Of a DNA stretch of 64,000 nucleotides, positions 53,201 to 62,000 are shown piece by piece (positions within the stretch are counted from its first letter, which is position 1; every line of letters begins with the position of its first letter). The position numbers were made by a program, and so were the translations under genes. The notes beneath the pieces are model-generated. The model was not told where the DNA came from, ran no database searches, and worked only from the letters and a program-made list of their open reading frames with translations. Source of the stretch: Haemaphysalis longicornis (lineage: Eukaryota > Arthropoda > Arachnida > Ixodida > Ixodidae); assembly GCA_013339765.2 (NCBI GenBank), contig CM023448.1, positions 325,728,941 to 325,792,940 of the forward strand, in the 5' to 3' direction.

Positions 53201-56200
53201 TTCAAGGACTTCCAAGGACCAGAAAACACATTTTCAAGGTCCTCATCTTATGTTTTATCTGGGTATATTTATAACTTTTTCAACACAATGCAAAATTTTG
53301 TTAGTGCCCAATACCTAAGAACATTATTGCACATTTAGATAGGCGCTATGGGTTCATGAATGCTCCCCCAGCTTTATTTTTTATTTCATAGTTTGTATTT
53401 AGAGGTTTTTTTTTTCTTGGTGATTTGCTCAGGCTGTTTGATTTCAAAACTTATGTTGCCTGCCTCTCCTGCTTTGTCAGCAACAGTATCAGCTGAAATT
53501 AACTCAGCAAGTGTTGCTGCAAGGCAGGTTGAACTATGTACACGACCACCATTTGCACGTAAAAGCAAACGCACATGGAGCGTATGAGGCATAACAAACA
53601 TGCAACGCAAGGCTGTCCGCAGACTAGATGGAACATGCAAAATAGAGAACAGAAGCCGGCTTTCACGGGATTGTATCGTGACATGAATTCTATTGAGGAG
53701 TGCTGCTCCCAATGGTGCCTCGTAATAATGAGAATCCACAACTCGTAATTCACGCAATACACTGAACTTGATTGTTACAATGTTTCTTTTACATTTTTAA
53801 CACCTAAAATTCCAGACAAAGACTTCAAATTCTTGTGAAAAGATAGGGCCATTGGTTCTCTGCAGAAAAATCAAGGGTCTTCAAGGACCCTTAAAAAATT
53901 CCAGGACTTTCCAGGCCTTGAAATTTACACTTCTAAATTCAAGGGTTTTCAAGGTTTTCAAGGATCTGTGCGAACCCTGGTTTATAAAACATGCCCCGAT
54001 CCCTGTTCATCGCCCAAACCTCTTCTTTTTCCAGTAGCGTACACGCACTGGGTGAATGCTAAAGTTCCGCGTGGTTTCCATGTGCTTAAACGCATGCTCC
54101 ACCACCTCCAGTTTAAAACCGGCTGTGTAGCTCATGTACTGTCTCATCGTACGCTGAGCACCAGGAGCACACAAAAAAGTTGGGACACAGCTGAATAACA
54201 AAACCATGGAGTGTAACGGCGAAGTCGCGGAGCAGCACAGAGCAGGGAAGGAGTGCGGAGTATGCTTAGTGCTTTGTTCGCATGCTGCAGCGCTTTCATG
54301 GCCCTGTGGCATGCGAACAAAACAAAACAACAAGGTTTGTTCTGTGTTAAGCAGGTGGTGTTCTGCAAGTGTGCCCTTTTTAAATTGTAAACCACAGCAT
54401 TTGCTTTCATGTCTCCGGCTACTGTTGAGATTATTTTTTTTTTGTTAGAATGCTTTTTTAGCGCTTCTGCCCGTACTGTGGCATGGTATCAAGTTACTAC
54501 GATCGTCAACGGCATCAGCAACCATACCGAGATAGAAACATCTGTAACAGTACCTTTTCTATTCCTGCTGCATTTTTATGCATGGTAACAAGAAAGTAAA
54601 TTCTCAAGAAGAAAAGTGTGTGTGTGTGTGTGTGTGTGGGGGGGGGGGGGCATTACTACGCGGGTAAATACAGTACAGTAGAATCTCGACAAACGGAAAT
54701 CGCTTAAACGGAATTGCCGTTTAAATGGAACAGTAGCCTGTAAGTTAGGTTGGTTTTGTATTCAGATAACGTAAAAAAACTTTCGGTAACTGGAACTAAA
54801 ATTTCCACATCTCCGTGTAAACGGAAGCTCAAATGAAACTTCCTGTCCAACTCATTGTCATGAGCATCAGCTTTTTGCGGTTCCGGCTGTTTCGTTTTTT
54901 TCAACCTTGTTGACCTTGTAAATCCTCGTCTCGTTAGTAGTCAGCCGTGTTAACGCGACGAATGCAACATCACAGTTCTTGTTCTCGTCGTTCGGTTCTC
55001 GAATCAATGTCGCCGAAGTTACAGGGCTTCGCTCCTGCTGCCTGGTTCATGTCATCATGGTGCTATTCGTGCTCCATTACCATGTTGCCGTCTTCTAAAT
55101 TCGGTGGCTTGTCACCACTTGTGAAGTTGAGGCCCTCTAGCCTCCGCTTTTTCAATGGCTCCACAGAAGCGTGCACACCATGCACTTTCGTTAGTAAAGA
55201 AGATAGGACATCATTCTTGACTTCGAAAGCGGCTATACACGAAGATGGCGCTCGCGACGAATCACGGTGTCCTGAAAAGCAGCTTAACGGGGATCCCCCA
55301 CGACAAGGAGACGCTACGGGATGCCATCAGAACTACGTCGATTCGGGACCCAAAGGAAGCGTCTGTGATGAAGAGGTGGCACGAGGAGGATGAGCCGGAA
55401 GATAAATCTGAAGATGATAGCTACCGTAGAACATACCACACTTCAAGGAGACAGTCAGCTGTTCAGTACCTAGGGGATTTCTTCAGAAGGAACGATCTCA
55501 AACGTAGTCCAAAGCTTAAGTGCCATGGAAAAACTATCCTGAAGATGAAGTTGCAAGGACTAAAAAAATTTAATGCATTTTTAGTGCACAGGGACTAATT
55601 GTTGCCAAATAAACTTCATAATGTTGGGCTTAAACCTCTAGTAGTTTGCTTGGTTTCTGAAAAAACTATCAGCTACATTCACCTTCTAGTGCTCAGAGTT
55701 CCATGAAATGACACTAAGAGTGTGTACGCACATGAATTTGCACTTTTTGCACATCTCTCTCAGTAAACGGAACTAATTTTGTCAGTCCCTTGAAGTTCCA
55801 TTTATCAGAGAGCCTACTGTATTCAAATGTACGGCTAAGAGATGTACTCCTAATATAGGAATTAACGTCAGGCATATCCGTTCTGGTGAACCACATATGA
55901 AGGGTTTTTTTCCTGTTACTCTCCACTCCCCAAATCTGGCACCAATCAAAAAGCTGATTCAGATCTTGATGAAGGGTGGTAAAGGGCTATTAATAATTCT
56001 ACACAATACCCAATCATCCACAAATAGGCATATCAAAGGGGAAATGCTGGAACCAATAGGTTGTATTCACTGGCGAGGCACAGGATGCAGGCAACCATGT
56101 GGGTGCGCCATCACTGGTTACGTCGGGCTCCGTGGGATGGCGGCTACTTGTCCGTGCTAAGCACACGATGTGTGTTGGACGTTCCAAACTCTACCCCTCC

Positions 56201-58970
56201 GAACGCAAAGTAATGCCTCGACTCCAATGTGAGCGCGATGAATAATTTCTCTCTTGGCACCACCGTTGAGAATCGGGTGAAACGGAGAAGACGACGCACG
56301 CCGGTGTTTTTATTTTCTGCGGCATGCAGGGCACGGTGGCACAAGCCACGTCATGTCCGTGCACTTCAGCCATGTCCTTGGCCATTTCCAGTGTTACCAA
56401 GTGGAGAAATTGACAGCTAAACTTTTCAGTGAATACCACCTATATTACTAAGAAAACCTGAAAATAACAGTGGGCCCAGACAGAACCCACAGGCGAACCA
56501 TGGTTTCAACTTTTTCAGCTTCCCAATGAAGTTGAAGCAGGAAAATGGTAGGCTGACTTCTGTAAACGTTGTCTTGGCATGGGAGTGGGAGTGAGAGGGG
56601 AAAAAAAAAAAAAAGAGGAGAAAGCAGGCTCACCTTGATGTTGTTGTAGAGAGCTACAAGCAACCCCTTGGGTGTGACACGGACAACGAGGCCATCGGTG
56701 ATCTTTCCCGGGGTGGCATCATCGTACGAGGCTATGATGGGCCGTCTTGACGTGATCAGGGCTCGCCGACAAGTCAGCTGCAGCCGGGGCGGGTCTGAGC
56801 TGCGGTCGACGTGGAGCAGACGGGCCCGGAGAGAAGTGCCCGGCCCAGGCTTCTCTCCCTCGTGGTCACTCACATGCAGCGCTTGGACGAAGCCTGCCAC
56901 CCAGGGGCTCAGGCTGACCAGGATACCGGAAGGGTACACTTGCCGCACCGTGCACTGCACAACCACCACAAGTGTCAGAGAATGAAACTGCCCAGCTCGG
57001 CGAGTGTTGAAAATCTCAGCTGCCATGCACCTCACATGGCCAAATCAGTTTTCAAATTTTTGGGGTTTAATACCTGGGACTATGAGGCATGCAGTAGCGG
57101 AGGGCTCTAGATTAATTTTTACAACCTGAGAATCTTTAACTGAGGATGCTTGTCTTTTGGAGTCCCTAGTTGTGATAGTCCTGATAACATGGTCCCCTTA
57201 AAGCTGCCTGATCTATGCTCTTTAGATAAGAAAGCCTAGCTGCATGCTGACATAGTCTCTGGGTCACTGTTTTCTGATCAAATGATGCTCTAGAACACGT
57301 CGACTATGTCTTACGAAACTGGGCATGGTGTTGACCGGGACAGCTTGAGCATGACCACGTTAGCAGGATGCCACCAATGCCAAGGAGATATGTGGTGCTC
57401 CAGCAAAGCACCTTCATCTTGCTGTTTTGCCGCACATCACTGGTGCATTGCGAAAAAACCCTTCAGCGCTAGCAGAAACTGCCGATTTGTGTTTTCAAAC
57501 TTCGGAATACTAAGAAAATTTTCTATCATGGGAATTGCATACGACAAAATTTGCTTCAATATTCAAAAGTTTCAAACATTTGCACACCCCTACCTACAGT
57601 GCAAAGAACCTGGAGAGAAGGACCATGGGGTGTTTTATTACCACTATTTGCATTACTCAACAAGCTCTGAATGTGCATGCAAATGTCAAGTTGCTCCCTA
57701 CATAAGGTCTCACTTGTATATACAGGGAGTCACAAGATTATCATTGGCACTTTAACAATTTTTTTTTTTTGCCAAACCCCTCACTTATTTCTGCTCAAAA
57801 TGTACTGCTACTATGCATGTCTATGACATTTCTGCACGCATAAAGAGAATTCCAGGTGGTCTAAGTGAATTTGTAGCACTCCACTGTGGCATGCTTCACA
57901 GACTAGGTGTAGCTTTAGCTGCTTGGACCTCGAATCGAAATTTTGGGGGTACTTAATTCGTGATGTGTTGCTTGTTGCAAAAAAAGTGTACTACAAACAT
58001 GCTGTTGCAAGACTCCAGACTTGGATGGAGTAGTGACCGTTCATCGGCATTACACAAAACATGCTACCCTTCATATGTTCATACACATATCTTTATACCT
58101 CTGCCCAGCACTTATGTGTACTTTTTTCCGTCATTGAGCTTTTTGTGCTACATAAACAATGAAACATACAAGGTAGCTTCTGGCACACCCATTACCTTCT
58201 TGGCCATCTTTGACTGCCCCTCATCAACTTACTCAGCTTACAGATAAAGGAGTCCAAATCTGGTGAGGAGGACATGGTGGTGTGTCCCAGCAACAGCTCA
58301 TTACAAAACGCGCACGACTGCAAAAGTGATTTGATATCTAGACAGTGTATATACCTTCTTATTTCTGCTCAAAAATATCAAGATTGTTCTGATGGGGGGC
58401 GTGCACTAGAGTCGAATGATGACGCTACAACATCCACGTGTATGTAGCTAGTCCCTTTACAATCATTTTTATTTTGTCTTTATTTTAATGTCCAGATATA
58501 GTGAAAAATGGATATAACGAACTGATTTCCACTTCCTGATGTGTTCGTTATAAGCGGGCTGGGCTGAACTCCCATCGTATAAAACCTCCCGTGCAGGTGC
58601 ATGTCTTCAGACAGGTGATGCCACCTGGTCAGGTATAGCGTAAATTTGTACTGTTTGTGTTACCAGCTAAAACCTCCTAAAGAAATGCTCTCTTCAAGTA
58701 AAAATGAGGTGACTACCAAGGTGTACCAGAGTGAAGGGCTCGGGGTGAAATTTACACCCAATGAAGTTCCGCAAGGTGCACACAATTCTCTTATATACCC
58801 AAGCATGTTTGTGCTTACTTCTTTTTAGCCGGAGGCTGGACCCATAAAACTTGTGTGCAGCAGTACCTTTGTAAAAAGGCTGCCATGTGCCATTGTGCGT
58901 GATAAAGCACTTCTCCTGCTCTGCCACACTTTCTTGTTCTCCGGAGCAAGCACCAAAGCAAGCACGAACG

Positions 58971-59002
<32 letters not shown>

Positions 59003-62000
59003 TTTCAAAGAAAAAAGAAAAAAAAAAAGAACCCTCAAAAGTGATGCGACTTTCTCCATGTCTGCGTGTGTTGCCCACCTGATGAGATTGCCCACTGGCT
59101 CTCAGGAGTCGCATTATTTTCAACTCATCCACCTCACCAATGGAATGGAATTTTCACCCCTGTGTCACTTGTCACAGTCAAATAAGAAACGCTGAATTGG
59201 GGACTAACGTATAACCTACCTCCTGCGGTATCCTTAGCCTTGAAATTTGCCGGAAGCACTCTTAAAGGAGTACTGACACGAAAATTTTATATTTTTATTG
59301 CTTTTATCTATGCTTAATGGTCTGGCAAACCCGACACAGCACTTTAAATACTTCAGCGTGCGATAATTAATTACACTGAACAGCCTGAAAATCGTTCGTT
59401 TCAATTTCCCGCGCTTTCAGCCCGAAAGGCTCATACGACAGAATTCTGGCATGACCTCACCGCCATGCTCACCGCTTTGTGCGGACGTCAAAACACTGTG
59501 GAGGCTGGTGGGGGCGTTGTTTCGACCACGGCGCCACCGGAGCTGAATGGCTGAGCTGCCTGAAGGTGCTAGGCCTACCATTGCAAGCGGAAATTCGATG
59601 ACCGCTTTCAATAAAAGTCCTGATGACGACTTCTATTGCGATTCCGGGCTATATTATCGCTTCCTTTCCTGTGTGTGGAATTTTATTTTTGCCAACAGTG
59701 CCTTTCTGGGCAGTGGTTATACCTGTAGCTCTGGCTACGTGCACCCGTTTGTGAATGCGCCAGCACCCAGTCGCAGCTCGCGAGGCCGCTCGTGTGCAGT
59801 GACGTCACGAGTTTTTGACGAGCGGTGTCAACATCACTTCTTTTGGCTACCATGGGATGATGTCACCCTGATGTACATTTGCTGAGTGCCGCTCTGCGTG
59901 CTGTTCCGTCGGCGCGATAAATGAGATCCGATGAAAGTATGTTCTTCGCGTCACAGGCCGCTCATATTTCAGCCAGGGTATTCTGTTGAGCAAAGGAAGC
60001 GAACTGTGCAATAATATTAACGCCAAAAATCAGTGTCAGGACTCCTTTAATATGTACTGAATATGCACGCTCAACATTGTGCACCTTTTAAAACTTTGTT
60101 ATTTAAATTTTTAAAATTTTTACTAACCAAGATAACAAACAGAAGCAACAGTGCAGCAACAGAGCACATTGCACTACTGATTATGGTACTGCACTGTGCG
60201 TGCCAGCCTGTGTGTGTGGTATATCACATGGCCACCAGAGCTCTGCTCCCCCCCTCCCCACCTTCCATCAAAGCACAAACTTAGCAAAGTCCCCATAGTT
60301 ACTGTGGAAGTATCCTTGTTTCGAAGCCATGCTACATGGAATCAGATACTAATGTTGATAGCCTTTTTTTTTTATTCCATATCATAAAATTGTTATAGTC
60401 CCCTGATTTCGTAACAACAACAGTTTGCTGTACTTTACTGCGCCCTTTGGACTGAATAAAGGTGCACATTCCTAGATAACTCATTACAGTACAATCAACT
60501 GTATCATCTTCAACCAAAAGAATTATCATTTTATGATAAACTAACAAGCATAAAAAGGCTATAAGAACTGCTTTTGTTAAAACCATGTGCCACAGCAACA
60601 GAAAGCAAAACTTCGACATAAAAAATATATGATGTTTCAAGCAAGCACATCCACAGTAGGGAAAGTGCAATATCCCACAGGCTCACCAGCAAATCTGATG
60701 ACATTCTGAGAAAATGGCATTCGCTGTTAATACTATTGTGCTTGTCCGTGTGGGTCTACACAGCAAAAGAAATGTATTCGATAATGATAGCAATGACAAT
60801 CAGCAAACCTGCAGAATTGCAAGATAATAACATAAATGCGTCCATAATGTTTTTATATATTTTTTTAGATTTCTGAAACTAAAACAAATAACTTTTCTTT
60901 AATAAAAAAAAAGCGCATTACTGTTTTACGTGACATAAGTAGACATGTCAAGTTCAGGCAAGTAAGCAACAAATCTGTATCTGCGTAGCAGCAAACATGG
61001 TGAAGGTTTGTGAAGGTGGTGTCATCTCTTTTTCTATATAGGAACAACAACCGGGGAAAAATATCGATTTCCTGATAGTTTTAAATTATACAGTGCTCTT
61101 TGTGCATTTTTTTTTTTTCATTAAACTTTCTTGCTTAGTGGCGTGCCACTGCTGTTGGGGCTACTTGTTCGGTTTGTTGTGTTCCCCAAACTCATTCAAC
61201 GACCGAATGCTATTCGCATCAAATGTGAATGAGTATTCTCGTGTAGTGTCAAACTAACGGCCCCAACAGCGAATGTCATTAGATTTGCCGTGTGCCAGGG
61301 GTATAATGGTATAATACTGTTTCTTTGTGGGTACAAATATAACAAGCCCAAGATCCCCCAAGAAGGCATCTTGCTTACATCAAACTTTGCTCCTGGAACC
61401 AGTGCATCGGATGTCACAAATTTATCCGACAGCATGGACCTGTGGGAGCAAAATTAAGATGAAATACTAAGAACCACATCAAGAACCACTCAGAGCCACC
61501 ACCTCGCATACGAAAATATTAGCATTAAACATTAAACACACATATAAAAAAGCATATTTTATAAACATATCATAAAATATTGGCATATAACAGCCTAAGC
61601 TAGAATACGCTAATATCGTTTGGAACCCACATACTAGAACTAACGCTGACTCACTAAAAAAAAATCCACAGACGAGCATTGCATTTTATTTACTCCAAGT
61701 ATGGTCGCAGTATATCAGTTTCAAAACTAATGCAAAATAATGAAATTACAGCATTGCAATCCCGATGCCAGCTTCTCAATCTAAAATTCCTATATTCGCT
61801 AGTTAACTTAAAACTTGTGCTGTATCCACCTCTATAACGTAGCTCAAGTTTCGACTTGGCAAGCACGTTTTCTCTGAGAATATCACAGAATAGAAGAACT
61901 TGCCCAGTCATCACGTTCCAACATTAGATCTTGTAGAAGCAAATGTTCGCTCTCTCTGAGCTCTGACCCCCCATCCAACTTGTTCAAATGCTTTGATTTG

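Larger units (their letters stand above)
52753..54675 (-). mobile_element. Tigger/pogo element, inverted copy with insertion
   Basis: Read on the minus strand, the element starts TACTGTATTTACCCGCGTAG (54675 leftward) and ends CTTCATTACGCAAGTAAGTA near 52753. It keeps the transposase N-terminus and C-terminus, but most of the catalytic middle is deleted. A 0.8 kb hAT-type MITE is inserted at 53161-53979. Its 5' end abuts the next pogo element at 54676. Confidence 0.72.

Noticed and set aside
58815..58870. Possible extra RRP5 exon with a GTAAGC donor on the minus strand
   Set aside because: The translation does not fit the S1 repeat, and exon 2 to exon 3 already gives a continuous, conserved reading.
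58694..59195. Gly-rich and Pro-rich open frames on both strands
   Set aside because: They are produced by the 32-base C run at 58971-59002; exons 2 and 3 of RRP5 join in phase without any exon here.
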